NCBI GenBank assembly: GCA_000023185.1
Contig: CP001622.1
Coordinates: forward strand, 2,170,001-2,234,000
Source of the DNA: Rhizobium leguminosarum bv. trifolii WSM1325
GTDB lineage: Bacteria; Pseudomonadota; Alphaproteobacteria; Rhizobiales; Rhizobiaceae
Direction: 5' to 3'
DNA: 64,000 nucleotides
Each line of letters opens with the position of its first letter. Positions within the stretch are counted from its first letter, which is position 1. The notes under the pieces were generated by a model. It made no database searches and was not told the origin of the DNA. It saw only the letters and a program-made list of their open reading frames with translations. Shown here one piece after another: positions 53,860 to 64,000 of this stretch. Made by a program: the position numbers and the translations under genes.

Positions 53860-54683
53860 GCCGCCGGGAAATAGCGGACATAGGCGAACTCTTCGCCGTC
53901 AGGAGACCAGCAGGGCACGTTGATCGTGCCCTGCCCCCCGAAGAGCTCGAACAGCGTCTTCAGATTGCCGCCATCCATATCCATCAGCCGCAGCCGTACG
54001 TCGAGGTCGCGCGGATGGTCGAATACCGACGGGTCGTAGGACAAGAGCAGCACCATGTCGTTGTTGGGCGACGGATGGGCGAACCAGTTGCCGTAATCGT
54101 CTGATGTCACCTGCTGGAGACCCGTGCCGTCGGGATGGACGCGCCAGATCTGCATCAGCCCGGTGCGGCTGGAATTGAAATAGATCCATTGGCCGTCGGC
54201 GGAATAATCCGGTCCGTCATTGCGCCCCTCGCCATGCGTCAGCCGCGTCTCGGCGCCGCCGTCGACGGAGATGGTGTAGATATCGAAGAGGTCGTCGCGG
54301 ATGCCGCAATAGGCGAGTTGGCGCCCGTCCGGCGACCAGCCATGCCAGTAGGATGGCAGGTTCTCGGTGATCAGCCTCGGCGTGCCGCCTTCGATCGGCA
54401 GAATATAGATCGCCGACTTGCCGAATTCGGTCTTGTCGGAAATGACGATCTCACTGCCATTGGGCGAAATGCCGTGATCATTATTGCAGTTGACGGCAAA
54501 GCCGGTATCAACCTTGACCACCTCGCCGCCATCGAGCGGCAACCGGTAAAGCAGCCCATCGCCGTTCAAGAGCAGGTAGGAACCATCCGGCGAGAAATTC
54601 GGCGCCTCCACCAGCTTGTCCGTCTGCCAGACCTCGCGGGCCCTGCCCGTTCGGACATTGTAGATCTCAACCGAGCTGCGCAT
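53856..54683 (-). CDS. TolB-like beta-propeller protein (WD40-like PD40 repeats)
   Basis: The product is about 275 residues with repeated PD40 units: APNFSPDGSYLLLNG, GISPNGSEIVISD, HGWSPDGRQLAYCG, DYSADGQWIYFNSS, HPSPNNDMVLLLSY and CWSPDGEEFAYVRY. These give about six blades. There is no signal peptide, so unlike TolB it is cytoplasmic. Function is unknown. ATG 54683 has GGGAGGA upstream. Its stop and the DAHP synthase stop share TTAA. Confidence 0.85.
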   Translation of the reverse strand: MRSSVEIYNVRTGRAREVWQTDKLVEAPNFSPDGSYLLLNGDGLLYRLPLDGGEVVKVDTGFAVNCNNDHGISPNGSEIVISDKTEFGKSAIYILPIEGGTPRLITENLPSYWHGWSPDGRQLAYCGIRDDLFDIYTISVDGGAETRLTHGEGRNDGPDYSADGQWIYFNSSRTGLMQIWRVHPDGTGLQQVTSDDYGNWFAHPSPNNDMVLLLSYDPSVFDHPRDLDVRLRLMDMDGGNLKTLFELFGGQGTINVPCWSPDGEEFAYVRYFPAA

Positions 54684-54725
54684 GATTCCTCCCAAAGCTT
54701 GATGCCGTCAGCAATCTCGATTGCG

Positions 54726-56405
54726 TCAGCGATCCCGGAAACGGTTGGTGATCGGATAGCGCCGGTCGCGTCCGAAATTCTTCTTGGTGATCTTCACGCC
54801 GGGCGCCGATTGCCGGCGCTTGTATTCGGCGAGATAGAGCAGGTGCTCGACCCGGTGGACGGTCGCAACATCATGGCCGCGCGCGACGATCTCCTCGACC
54901 GCCATTTCCTTTTCCACCAGGCATTCAAGGATATCGTCGAGAACGGGATAGGGCGGCAGCGAATCCTGGTCCTTCTGGTCGGGACGAAGCTCGGCCGAAG
55001 GCGCCTTGTCGATGATATTCTGCGGGATCACCTCGCCCGACGGTCCCAGCGCACCCGGCGGCACGTTTTCGTTGCGCCAGCGCGAAATCGCATAGACCTG
55101 CATCTTGTAGAGGTCCTTGATCGGATTGAAGCCGCCGTTCATGTCGCCGTAGAGCGTGGCGTAGCCGACCGACATTTCCGACTTGTTGCCCGTCGTCACC
55201 ACCATCGAGCCAAACTTGTTGGAGATCGCCATCAGGATAACGCCGCGCGCCCGGCTCTGCAGGTTCTCCTCGGTGATGCCGCTGTCCGTGCCTTCGAAAA
55301 GGCTGGCGAGCGCGCTGCTGAAACCCGTCACCGGCTGTTCGATCGGCACGATATCGTAGCGGCAGCCGAGCGCCCTCGCGCAATCGGCCGCATCCTTCAG
55401 CGAATCCTCAGAGGTGTATCGATAGGGCAGCATGACGGTGCGCACCCGCTCTTCGCCGAGCGCATCGACAGCGATTGCTGCGCAGATCGCAGAATCGATG
55501 CCGCCGGAAAGGCCGAGCACCACGGTCTTGAAGCCGTTCTTATTGACGTAGTCGCGGAAGCCGAGCAGGCAGGCGCGGTAATCGGCCTCCTCGCTTTCAG
55601 GAATATGCGCCATCGGCCCTTCGGCGCAATGCCAACCATCTTCGCCGCGCTTCCACGTGGTCACCGCCAGCGCCGTTTCGAACTGGCTCATCTGGAAGGC
55701 GAGCGACTTGTCGGCATTGAAGGCGAAACTCGCACCGTCGAAAACCAGTTCGTCCTGGCCGCCGAGCTGGGCGGCATAGATCAGCGGCAGACCGGTCTCG
55801 ATCACCTGCTTCAGCACCACCTGATGGCGGATATCGACCTTGCCGCGATAATAGGGCGAACCGTTCGGCGACAGCAGGATCTCGGCCCCGCTTTCGGCCA
55901 GCGTCTCGCAGACGCCGAGATCGCCCCAGATATCCTCGCAGATCGGAATGCCGATGCGCACGCCACGAAAATTCACCGGCCCCGGCATGGCGCCCTGGTC
56001 GAAGACGCGCTTCTCGTCGAACTCGCCGTAATTCGGCAGGTCGATCTTGTCGCGCACCGCGATCACCTTGCCTGCGTCGAGCACCGCGACCGAATTGTAG
56101 CGCCCGGTCTCGTCCTGCCGGGGAAAGCCGATGATCACGCCCGGCCCGCCATCGGCGGTATCGGCGGCCAGGTTTTCGACCGCCTTCCAGCAGGCGCGGA
56201 TGAAGGCGGGCTTCAGCACCAGATCTTCAGGCGGATAACCGGAAATGAAAAGCTCGGTCAGCACGAGCAGATGCGCGCCCTCCCGGGCAGCATCCGTGCG
56301 CGCCTCGCGCGCCTTGGCAAGATTGCCGGCGACATCGCCGACCGTCGGGTTGAGCTGGCCGATGGCGATGCGGAAGATATCAGAAAGAGCGTTTTCCTGT
56401 GTCAT
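54726..56405 (-). CDS. nadE: Glutamine-dependent NAD+ synthetase
   Basis: The product is 559 residues. The N-terminal nitrilase-type glutaminase domain (about 10-260) has Glu in LVLTELFISGYPPEDL, Lys in VRDKIDLPNYGEFDE and Cys in GIPICEDIWGD. The C-terminal synthetase domain (about 280-559) has the P-loop VLGLSGGIDSAICAAIAVDA and TTGNKSEMSVGYATLYGD. It makes NAD from deamido-NAD with glutamine nitrogen. It is divergent from the DUF1003 gene and 40 bases from the propeller gene on the same strand. Confidence 0.96.
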   Translation of the reverse strand: MTQENALSDIFRIAIGQLNPTVGDVAGNLAKAREARTDAAREGAHLLVLTELFISGYPPEDLVLKPAFIRACWKAVENLAADTADGGPGVIIGFPRQDETGRYNSVAVLDAGKVIAVRDKIDLPNYGEFDEKRVFDQGAMPGPVNFRGVRIGIPICEDIWGDLGVCETLAESGAEILLSPNGSPYYRGKVDIRHQVVLKQVIETGLPLIYAAQLGGQDELVFDGASFAFNADKSLAFQMSQFETALAVTTWKRGEDGWHCAEGPMAHIPESEEADYRACLLGFRDYVNKNGFKTVVLGLSGGIDSAICAAIAVDALGEERVRTVMLPYRYTSEDSLKDAADCARALGCRYDIVPIEQPVTGFSSALASLFEGTDSGITEENLQSRARGVILMAISNKFGSMVVTTGNKSEMSVGYATLYGDMNGGFNPIKDLYKMQVYAISRWRNENVPPGALGPSGEVIPQNIIDKAPSAELRPDQKDQDSLPPYPVLDDILECLVEKEMAVEEIVARGHDVATVHRVEHLLYLAEYKRRQSAPGVKITKKNFGRDRRYPITNRFRDR

Positions 56406-56597
56406 GTCATTTATTTAGACTGCACCTTTCACGACCGCAACACGTTCGGGCCGAAAGCGGCACCTCGCAACGACGAAATTTTTGTGAACGGATCGCGCGT
56501 GCTCCCGCGCGGCACTGATACGCATTGCAATTTGCCTCTGGAGCGGAATACTGGCGCCGAAAGCGACCGCATCGATAACCGGTATCGGAAACAGACA

Positions 56598-57128
56598 ATG
56601 TCTAATCTTTCGAATTTCGTGCACCATCATTTCGACAAGCCGGCCGATGAACTCGGCGACATCGAGAAGCGCGTGCTGGCGAAAACGCACGCGCGCAAGA
56701 TCATCTCGACCGACGTCAATGCCGCCTTATCCGCCGAGTCATCCTTCGGCGAGCGTATCGCCGATGGCATCGCCCGCGTCGGCGGCTCCTGGTCCTTCAT
56801 ACTCGCCTTCCTCGCCTTTCTCGCCGTCTGGACACTGATGAACACCATCGGTCTGGTGGCGAATCCCTTCGACCCATACCCCTTCATTTTTCTGAATCTG
56901 ATCCTGTCGATGATCGCCGCCATCCAGGCGCCGATCATCATGATGTCCCAGAACCGGCAGGCCGAGCGCGACCGCTTCGAGGCCGCCAAGGATTATGAGG
57001 TCAATCTCAAGGCCGAGCTCGAAGTGCTCTCCCTGCACCAGAAGATCGATATGAGCGTGCTGACCGAACTGACGGCGCTGCGCGAGGATGTGGCCCGCCT
57101 CAGCGCCGAACTTTCCGCCAGAAGCTGA
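56598..57128 (+). CDS. DUF1003 inner membrane protein
   Basis: The product is 176 residues. The DUF1003 core has two membrane spans (about 70-88, LAFLAFLAVWTLMNTIG, and 95-115, PFIFLNLILSMIAAIQAPII). The conserved MMSQNRQAERDR and YEVNLKAELE follow, then a coiled-coil tail. Function is unknown. ATG 56598 is chosen as the family start. The frame is open far upstream, but that part is antisense to nadE and not a real gene. Confidence 0.88.
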   Translation: MSNLSNFVHHHFDKPADELGDIEKRVLAKTHARKIISTDVNAALSAESSFGERIADGIARVGGSWSFILAFLAFLAVWTLMNTIGLVANPFDPYPFIFLNLILSMIAAIQAPIIMMSQNRQAERDRFEAAKDYEVNLKAELEVLSLHQKIDMSVLTELTALREDVARLSAELSARS

Positions 57129-57150
57129 GGCAGCGCTTATTGCGCAATTA

Positions 57151-57798
57151 TCAGCCGCCCGGACCAGCAAACAGGATGAGATTTCCGTCCGGATCCAGCA
57201 CGATGAAGTTTCTGGCGCCCCACGGCTCCTTCCTGAGGGGCTGATGGAAGGATACGCCTGCGGTCTGGAAATCCAGGAACAGGCGCTTGATCTCGTCTGA
57301 TGTACCGACGGTGATCGAGGCTGAAAGCAGATGCTCCCGTTGCCTGATATCGCCGACGAACACGGGCTCGCATACCAGCCTCAGAGCGAGTTGAGCATTG
57401 TCGCGGATGACCTGTCCGTAAAACGGCGGGTCGCCATAGACGAAGTCGACCCTGAAGCCGAGTTTGCCGGTGAAGAATTCGCACGACGCTTTGATATCGG
57501 TGACGAACAACTGCGCGGATAGCGAACTCAGGATGGCTTGTGGTGCTGGCTGTTTTTTCGGATCTGTCATGGCTGCGGCTCCTGTCTTGAGCGCCTGCCA
57601 TCCCTCGAAACCCATTTGACGTGCGATCAGGTCCTGCGCGTCGCTAAGCTTGAAGCGCGCCTCCAGCACCTGGCTGTCATCGAGATGACGGAAGCGCGGC
57701 AACGCAGCTCTGATCTCGGCTGCAACAGGATAGTATCTTTCGCTGTGCCATCGCAAATACTGCTTGGCCTGCTTTTTGAGGTTTTCGAGATTCGGCAT
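57151..57798 (-). CDS. VOC (glyoxalase-like) protein with N-terminal helical domain
   Basis: The product is about 215 residues. The N-terminal ~75 residues (MPNLENLKKQAKQYLRWH ... DAQDLIARQMGFEGWQALK) match a short helical domain often seen before ankyrin repeats. The C-terminal part (about 90-215) is a VOC fold: LFVTDIKASCEFFTGKLGF and NFIVLDPDGNLILFAG. It resembles bleomycin-resistance/glyoxalase relatives, and the substrate is unknown. ATG 57798 is preferred over 57831. Confidence 0.8.
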   Translation of the reverse strand: MPNLENLKKQAKQYLRWHSERYYPVAAEIRAALPRFRHLDDSQVLEARFKLSDAQDLIARQMGFEGWQALKTGAAAMTDPKKQPAPQAILSSLSAQLFVTDIKASCEFFTGKLGFRVDFVYGDPPFYGQVIRDNAQLALRLVCEPVFVGDIRQREHLLSASITVGTSDEIKRLFLDFQTAGVSFHQPLRKEPWGARNFIVLDPDGNLILFAGPGG

Positions 57799-57899
57799 GG
57801 GCGCAACTGTTGATACATTGTAGGCGGGCATTGCCCTTTCGACATTCGACGAAGCGCCCTACGCAGCACGGTAAACCTAGCCTCGGCGATCAACCTTTG

Positions 57900-58322
57900 T
57901 CAATCACGGGCCGGCGAGGATGACGATGGGGGATTCACGGCGTATTGCGGCAGGCCGTCCGATATCTCGTAGAAATCGCCCTTGTCGGCACAGTAGATAT
58001 GATGGCCGAAGGTCAGGCCGCTCGGCGCGTCGAAGGCGCCGGCCATCACCGAAATCTCCGCCGATCCATCCGCCTGCCAGAACAGCGCGGAGCCACAATT
58101 CGAGCAGAAGCCGCGCTGCGCCTCTTCGCTTGACCGGTACCAGCGGACCGCCTCAGTGCCATCAACCGAAAGAGCCGCGCGGGCCACGTTGACCGCGGCG
58201 TAATAAAACCCGGTCTGCCGGCGGCACTGCGAGCAATGGCAGCCGACGACAGGTCCTGGCTTCGCCGTCGTTGAAAATCGTACGGCGCCGCAAAGGCAGC
58301 CGCCTGTATGCCGTTCGGTCAT
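57900..58322 (-). CDS. GFA/CENP-V family zinc protein
   Basis: The 140-residue protein has the zinc-binding Cys pattern of the GFA family (PF04828): GGCLCGAVRFS, GCHCSQCRRQTG and GFCSNCGSALFW. The family is named after glutathione-dependent formaldehyde-activating enzyme, but most members have no proven activity. The 295-base stretch between it and the ABC exporter (58323-58617) holds no gene that I can support. Confidence 0.88.
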   Translation of the reverse strand: MTERHTGGCLCGAVRFSTTAKPGPVVGCHCSQCRRQTGFYYAAVNVARAALSVDGTEAVRWYRSSEEAQRGFCSNCGSALFWQADGSAEISVMAGAFDAPSGLTFGHHIYCADKGDFYEISDGLPQYAVNPPSSSSPARD

Positions 58323-58617
58323 GATTGCTCTCCCGTTTACGACGAAACGTTGCCGCCGATCGCCCTTGGCGTCAAATCCATTCCGCTCAACGAAATCATC
58401 AGAAATCTTGAAAATCGCCAGCCTTATCCATGCTTGGTCGGCGCGAGCACGTGTTGCTCGACGACAACAGCTGCCAACCTCATCTCATCCCGGCATTGAA
58501 TCGCCGGCTGTTGTCGGTGATACTTAAGGTCCAATTCACTCGACCCTCGGGAGACTGACATGAGAGCGACCCTGTCCGAACAGAAAGGAAACATCCCCCA
58601 CAAGGACATTCAGCTTC

Positions 58618-60456
<1,839 letters not shown>

Positions 60457-60480
60457 CTGCCTGTTCCACCTTCGCAGCAT

Positions 60481-60510
60481 AAAAAAGCCCGGCATCGCCG
60501 GGCTTTTCTT
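60481..60510. terminator. Bidirectional rho-independent terminator
   Basis: Six A, then GCCCGGC, ATC, GCCGGGC and TTTTCTT form a perfect 7-bp stem with A/T runs on both sides. It lies between the convergent ABC exporter and class II DAHP synthase genes. Confidence 0.9.
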
Positions 60511-60529
60511 CATCCATTTGGGGCTGCGA

Positions 60530-61903
60530 TCAGCCGTTGGCGACCATGCGCTTTTCGTCGCGACCACCCTTCATGCGCTCGGCAAGCAGGAAGGCCAGCT
60601 CGAGCGCCTGGTCGGCGTTGAGGCGCGGATCGCAATGGGTGTGATAGCGGTCCTGCAGGTCTTCGGCGGAGACCGCGCGGGCGCCGCCGGTGCACTCGGT
60701 CACGTCCTTGCCAGTCATCTCGATATGGATGCCACCCGGATGCGAGCCTTCGGCGCGGTGGATCTGGAAGAAGCTTTCGACTTCCGACAAGATCCGCTCG
60801 AAGGGACGGGTCTTGTAGTTATTGAGCGTGATCGTGTTGCCGTGCATCGGATCGCAGGACCAGACGACCTTGCGGCCCTCGCGCTCAACGGCGCGAATGA
60901 GTTTCGGCAGGCTGTCGGCGACCTTCTCATGGCCGAAGCGGCAGATCAGCGTCAGGCGCCCGGCCTCGTTGGCAGGATTCAGGATGTCAATCAGTTGCAG
61001 CAGGTCGTCGGCCTGCAGCGAAGGGCCGCATTTCAGGCCGATCGGGTTCTTGATGCCGCGGCAATATTCGACATGCGCATGGTCGGCCTGGCGCGTGCGG
61101 TCGCCGATCCAGATCATGTGGCCAGAGGTTGCATACCAGTCGCCCGAGGTGGAATCGACGCGGGTCAGCGCTTCCTCGTAGCCGAGCAGCAGCGCCTCGT
61201 GACTGGTGAAGAAATCGGTCTCGCGCAGCGCCGGCTGGTTTTCCGAGGTGATACCGATCGCCTTCATGAAATCCATGGTTTCGCTGATGCGGTCGGCAAG
61301 CTTGCGGTAGCGCTCGCCCTGCGGGCTGTCCTTGACGAAGCCGAGCATCCACTGATGCACGTTTTCGAGATTGGCATAACCGCCCATCGCAAAGGCACGC
61401 AATAGGTTCAGCGTCGCAGCCGACTGGCGATAGGCCATGGCCTGGCGTTCCGGGTTCGGAATGCGCGATTCCTCGGTGAACTCGATACCGTTGATGATGT
61501 CGCCGCGATAGGCCGGCAGCGTCACATCGCCCTGCTTCTCGACATTCGACGACCGCGGCTTGGCGAACTGGCCGGCGATGCGGCCGACCTTGACGACCGG
61601 CAGCTGAGCCCCGAAGGTCAGCACCACGGCCATCTGCAGGAAGGCGCGGAAGAAGTCGCGGATATTGTCGGCACCGTGTTCGGCGAAGCTCTCGGCGCAG
61701 TCGCCGCCCTGCAGCAGGAAGCCGTTGCCTTCGGCGACATTGGCGAGATGTTTCTTCAGGCGGCGCGCCTCACCTGCAAAGACAAGCGGCGGATAGCTGG
61801 CGAGCGTGGCTTCCGTTGCCGCCAAAGCGGCTGCGTCGGGATATTCGGGAACCTGCAGGATCGGTTTTTGCCGCCAGCTGCTCGGGGTCCAATTGTCTGC
61901 CAT
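60530..61903 (-). CDS. DAHP synthase, class II (plant/Mycobacterium type)
   Basis: The product is about 457 residues. Motifs of the class II family include [72 protein letters not shown] and [15 protein letters not shown]. It performs the same first shikimate step as the class I enzyme at 52798, so the two are isoenzymes with probably different feedback control. ATG 61903 has AGGTGAG upstream; GTG 61912 is the alternative. Confidence 0.93.
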   Translation of the reverse strand: MADNWTPSSWRQKPILQVPEYPDAAALAATEATLASYPPLVFAGEARRLKKHLANVAEGNGFLLQGGDCAESFAEHGADNIRDFFRAFLQMAVVLTFGAQLPVVKVGRIAGQFAKPRSSNVEKQGDVTLPAYRGDIINGIEFTEESRIPNPERQAMAYRQSAATLNLLRAFAMGGYANLENVHQWMLGFVKDSPQGERYRKLADRISETMDFMKAIGITSENQPALRETDFFTSHEALLLGYEEALTRVDSTSGDWYATSGHMIWIGDRTRQADHAHVEYCRGIKNPIGLKCGPSLQADDLLQLIDILNPANEAGRLTLICRFGHEKVADSLPKLIRAVEREGRKVVWSCDPMHGNTITLNNYKTRPFERILSEVESFFQIHRAEGSHPGGIHIEMTGKDVTECTGGARAVSAEDLQDRYHTHCDPRLNADQALELAFLLAERMKGGRDEKRMVANG

Positions 61904-62122
61904 CTCACTCACCTGTTCTCACATCCATACCTCAGGATGCCCTCAATATGCGGCGGCTTATAGACCTTTAGGTCAGGCTTGCAAAGACCATTCGCCGACA
62001 GTTGTCGCCTCATCGCCGCCGCCCGCCCTGCTCTAGTTAAACCAGCGTATACCATGTCGATTTTCCCATACTTTAGACTTTCAATGTAGAACCGGAGAGA
62101 GTTTCAACTTCGGGGACATGGC

Positions 62123-63412
62123 ATGGCGATCCTTCCGCCCGGTTTCATATCAGACCGCTCGGGCAATTTCGGCATCATGACGGCACTGCTGGTGGTGCCG
62201 CTCTTCGGTGCGGCCGGCATGGCGGTGGATTTCGCCCACGCGCTCAGCCTGAGGACGCAGCTCTACGCCGCTGCCGATGCTGCCGCCGTCGGTTCGATCG
62301 CCGAAAAATCCGGCGCCGTCGCAGCCGCCATGACCATGAGCGGCAACGGCACGATCTCGCTCGGCAAGGACGACGCCCGCAGCATCTTCATGTCTCAAAT
62401 ATCCGGGGAGCTGACCGACGTTCAGGTCGATCTCGGAATCGATGTCACCAAGACCGCCAACAAGCTGAATTCGCAGGTTTCCTTCAGTGCGACTGTGCCT
62501 ACCACCTTCATGCGCGTTCTTGGCCGGGATTCGATCACGATCTCTGGTACAGCGACGGCCGAATACCAGACCGCGTCTTTTATGGATTTCTACATTCTCC
62601 TCGACAACACCCCTTCGATGGGCGTTGGCGCCACCGCGACAGACGTCTCGACGATGGAAAAAAACACCAGCGATACCTGCGCTTTCGCGTGCCATGAAAC
62701 GCAGAACAACAACAATTATTACAATCTCGCCAAGAAGCTCGGCGTCAGCATGCGCATCGACGTCGTGCGCCAGGCGACCAAGGAACTGACGGTGACCGCC
62801 AAGTCCACGCGTGTTTCCAGCAATCAGTTCCGCATGGGCGTCTATACGTTCGGCACCAAGGCCGAGGATGCAAAGCTGACCACCATATCCGACCCGACGG
62901 ACGATCTCGACAAGGTGCGCAGCTATACCGACGCCGTCGATCTCATGACCATTCCGTTTCAGGGCTATAACAACGACCAGCAGACGAGCTTCGACAGCGC
63001 GCTGACGCAGATGAAAACCATTATCACCACCCCCGGCGACGGCAGCACCGCCACGACACCGCAGAAGATTCTTTTCTTCGTCTCGGACGGCGTCGGCGAC
63101 AGCGAAAAACCGAAAGGCTGCACCAAGAAACTCACCGGCAACCGTTGCCAGGAGCCGATCGACACGTCCTTCTGTCAGCCACTGAAGGACAAGAGTATCA
63201 GGATCGCGGTGCTCTACACCACCTATCTGCCGCTGCCGAAAAACAGCTGGTACAATACGTGGATCAAGCCTTTCCAGGGCGAGATCCCGACGAAGATGCA
63301 GGCATGCGCCTCGCCCGGCCTCTATTTCGAAGTGACGCCGACCGAAGGCATCGCCGATGCGATGAAGGCGCTTTTCCTCAAGGTCATCCGGGCACCGCGC
63401 ATCACCAGCTAG
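62123..63412 (+). CDS. TadG-like pilus-associated protein with von Willebrand A domain
   Basis: The product is 429 residues. The N-terminal TadE/TadG-like segment (SDRSGNFGIMTALLVVPLFG, then AADAAAVGSI) is a pilin-type membrane anchor. A vWA domain (about 155-420) starts with FYILLDNTPSMGVG, a MIDAS-like Asp-x-Thr-x-Ser, and includes ILFFVSDGVGD. Cys pairs (DTCAFACHE, KGCTKKLTGNRC) are probably disulfides. No other tad genes are nearby. GGGGA precedes ATG 62123. Confidence 0.88.
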   Translation: MAILPPGFISDRSGNFGIMTALLVVPLFGAAGMAVDFAHALSLRTQLYAAADAAAVGSIAEKSGAVAAAMTMSGNGTISLGKDDARSIFMSQISGELTDVQVDLGIDVTKTANKLNSQVSFSATVPTTFMRVLGRDSITISGTATAEYQTASFMDFYILLDNTPSMGVGATATDVSTMEKNTSDTCAFACHETQNNNNYYNLAKKLGVSMRIDVVRQATKELTVTAKSTRVSSNQFRMGVYTFGTKAEDAKLTTISDPTDDLDKVRSYTDAVDLMTIPFQGYNNDQQTSFDSALTQMKTIITTPGDGSTATTPQKILFFVSDGVGDSEKPKGCTKKLTGNRCQEPIDTSFCQPLKDKSIRIAVLYTTYLPLPKNSWYNTWIKPFQGEIPTKMQACASPGLYFEVTPTEGIADAMKALFLKVIRAPRITS

Positions 63413-63444
63413 CGCATCGGCCGGAAAATCGAAATCGGTTTTCG

Positions 63445-63572
63445 GAAAGCACGATGCGTAGGCTCAAAGAGTTAGAGCGTCCTTTGTGCGTCCGAAAGGA
63501 CGCAGGGCGCTCTAATGCATGTCGCCCGGAAGTGCGCAGCGGTTCCGGGTCAACGACATGCAAGGCAAAAGC
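63445..63572. repeat. Composite RIME-like intergenic element, modules A+B
   Basis: Module A (63445-63515) contains CGATGCGTAGGCTCAAAGAG and a stem AGAGCGTCCTTT / AAAGGACGCAGGGCGCTCT. Module B (63515-63571) has the outer stem ATGCATGTCG/CGACATGCA with inner CCCGGAA/TTCCGGG around GTGCGCAGCGG. Module A alone recurs at 19990-20060 and B alone at 9342-9402. The element fills the gap between the tadG-like gene and gor. Confidence 0.7.
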
Positions 63573-63582
63573 ACGTTGCGGC

Positions 63583-64000
63583 TCAAATGCGCTTACCGTC
63601 GCGGATCCGATAGCTCGGCGCATACATGGTGACGAGCTCTTCGGCCGCCGTCGGATGCAGCGCCATCGTTCGGTCGAAATCGTCCTTGGTGCAGCCGGCC
63701 TTCAGCGTGACGCCGAGCAGCTGCGCCATCTCGCCGGCATCGTGGCCGAGGATATGGGCACCCACCACCTTGCGGCTCGCCGCATCGACGATCAGCTTCA
63801 TGATCATCCGCTCGGCCCGCCCGGAAAGCGTGGCCTTCAACGGCCGGAACTGGGCGCGGTAGACCTCGAGTTCGGGATAACGCCTGCCCGCCTCCTCTTC
63901 CGAAAGGCCGACGGTGCCGATCTCCGGCTGCGAGAACACGGCGGTCGGGATCAGCTCGTAATCCGGCCGGGTCGGATTGTTCTTGTACTCGGTCTCGATG
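63583..64000 (-). CDS. gor: Glutathione-disulfide reductase, C-terminal part (5' end beyond window)
   Basis: About 139 C-terminal residues are present and the gene continues past the right edge. The dimerisation domain of pyridine nucleotide-disulfide reductases is clear: TAVFSQPEIGTVGLSEEEA, MKLIVDAASRKVVGAHILG, then the active-site His-Pro in DRTMALHPTAAEELVTM. The HPTAAEE version and the FRPLKATLSGR segment fit glutathione reductase rather than lipoamide dehydrogenase or mercuric reductase. Confidence 0.88.
   Translation of the reverse strand, partial: IETEYKNNPTRPDYELIPTAVFSQPEIGTVGLSEEEAGRRYPELEVYRAQFRPLKATLSGRAERMIMKLIVDAASRKVVGAHILGHDAGEMAQLLGVTLKAGCTKDDFDRTMALHPTAAEELVTMYAPSYRIRDGKRI

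Noticed and set aside
54135..56597. A plus-strand open frame of about 2.4 kb leading into the DUF1003 gene
   Set aside because: It is antisense to the TolB-like gene and nadE, both with clear motifs. Only the part from ATG 56598 matches a family.

Overview
The window is about 64 kb of high-GC chromosomal DNA from an alphaproteobacterium of the Rhizobiaceae, most likely the Rhizobium leguminosarum/etli group. The assignment rests on gene content: a giant growth-pole-ring protein (GPR/RgsE type), a DksA with a single Cys, bluB under a cobalamin riboswitch, a rhizobial DME-type malic enzyme, alphaproteobacterial DUF922 and DUF2865 proteins, and RIME-like mosaic intergenic palindromes. Nothing indicates a plasmid, prophage, transposon or CRISPR array. 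Most of the window is housekeeping or core genome. The accessory flavour is strongest at 34-37 kb and 42-49 kb (efflux, LysR and oxidoreductase genes).

Layout. 0-9.8 kb: a partial unknown gene, a DUF1062 protein, dksA, a SixA-like phosphatase, a YcjX/YcjF pair, a secreted protein, the folP-folB-folK folate operon, a DUF922 protease, a probable small RNA, a 2Fe-2S ferredoxin and an Hpt protein. 10.2-17.3 kb: one 2331-residue membrane-anchored repeat protein (GPR/RgsE), with a perfect CtrA-type box upstream. 17.3-21.3 kb: an isochorismatase-like hydrolase, an orphan class II aminoacyl-tRNA-synthetase-like core, a D,D-carboxypeptidase and a GAF-GGDEF-PilZ-like protein. 21.5-25.5 kb: a four-gene Mla-type lipid transport operon whose permease carries a fused STAS domain. 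25.6-29.7 kb: a dipeptide epimerase, an MFS transporter, an LpxH-like phosphoesterase and a histidine phosphatase. 29.8-34.9 kb: an RND efflux pair divergent from a TetR regulator, with a clear operator and a terminator-like hairpin in the pump leader. 35-41.3 kb: a BBE-type oxidoreductase, a LysR regulator with a divergent NADP-binding oxidoreductase, malic enzyme and RNase H. 41.5-48.9 kb: a DUF2865 protein, an SDR, riboswitch-bluB, a LysR regulator and two DHA2 MFS exporters. 49-52.5 kb: a chemoreceptor followed by a secreted PDC/Cache-like protein and a small secreted unknown. 52.6-64 kb: a class I DAHP synthase behind a peptide-coding attenuator, a TolB-like propeller protein, NAD synthetase, DUF1003, VOC and GFA proteins, an ABC exporter, a class II DAHP synthase, a TadG/vWA protein and a partial glutathione reductase.

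The most striking signal is the leader of the class I DAHP synthase gene (52.60-52.80 kb). A 24-codon ORF carries consecutive Phe-Tyr-Trp-Tyr codons, followed by mutually exclusive 1:2, 2:3 and 3:4 pairings that end in a U-run. This is a complete ribosome-mediated transcription attenuator that would sense all three aromatic amino acids. Other points worth following are the possible attenuator in the efflux operon leader, the orphan aaRS core with a small ORF overlapping its start by GTGA, the CtrA box before the polar-growth gene, the candidate sRNA at 8.64-8.79 kb, and structure-preserving base changes between copies of an intergenic palindrome.
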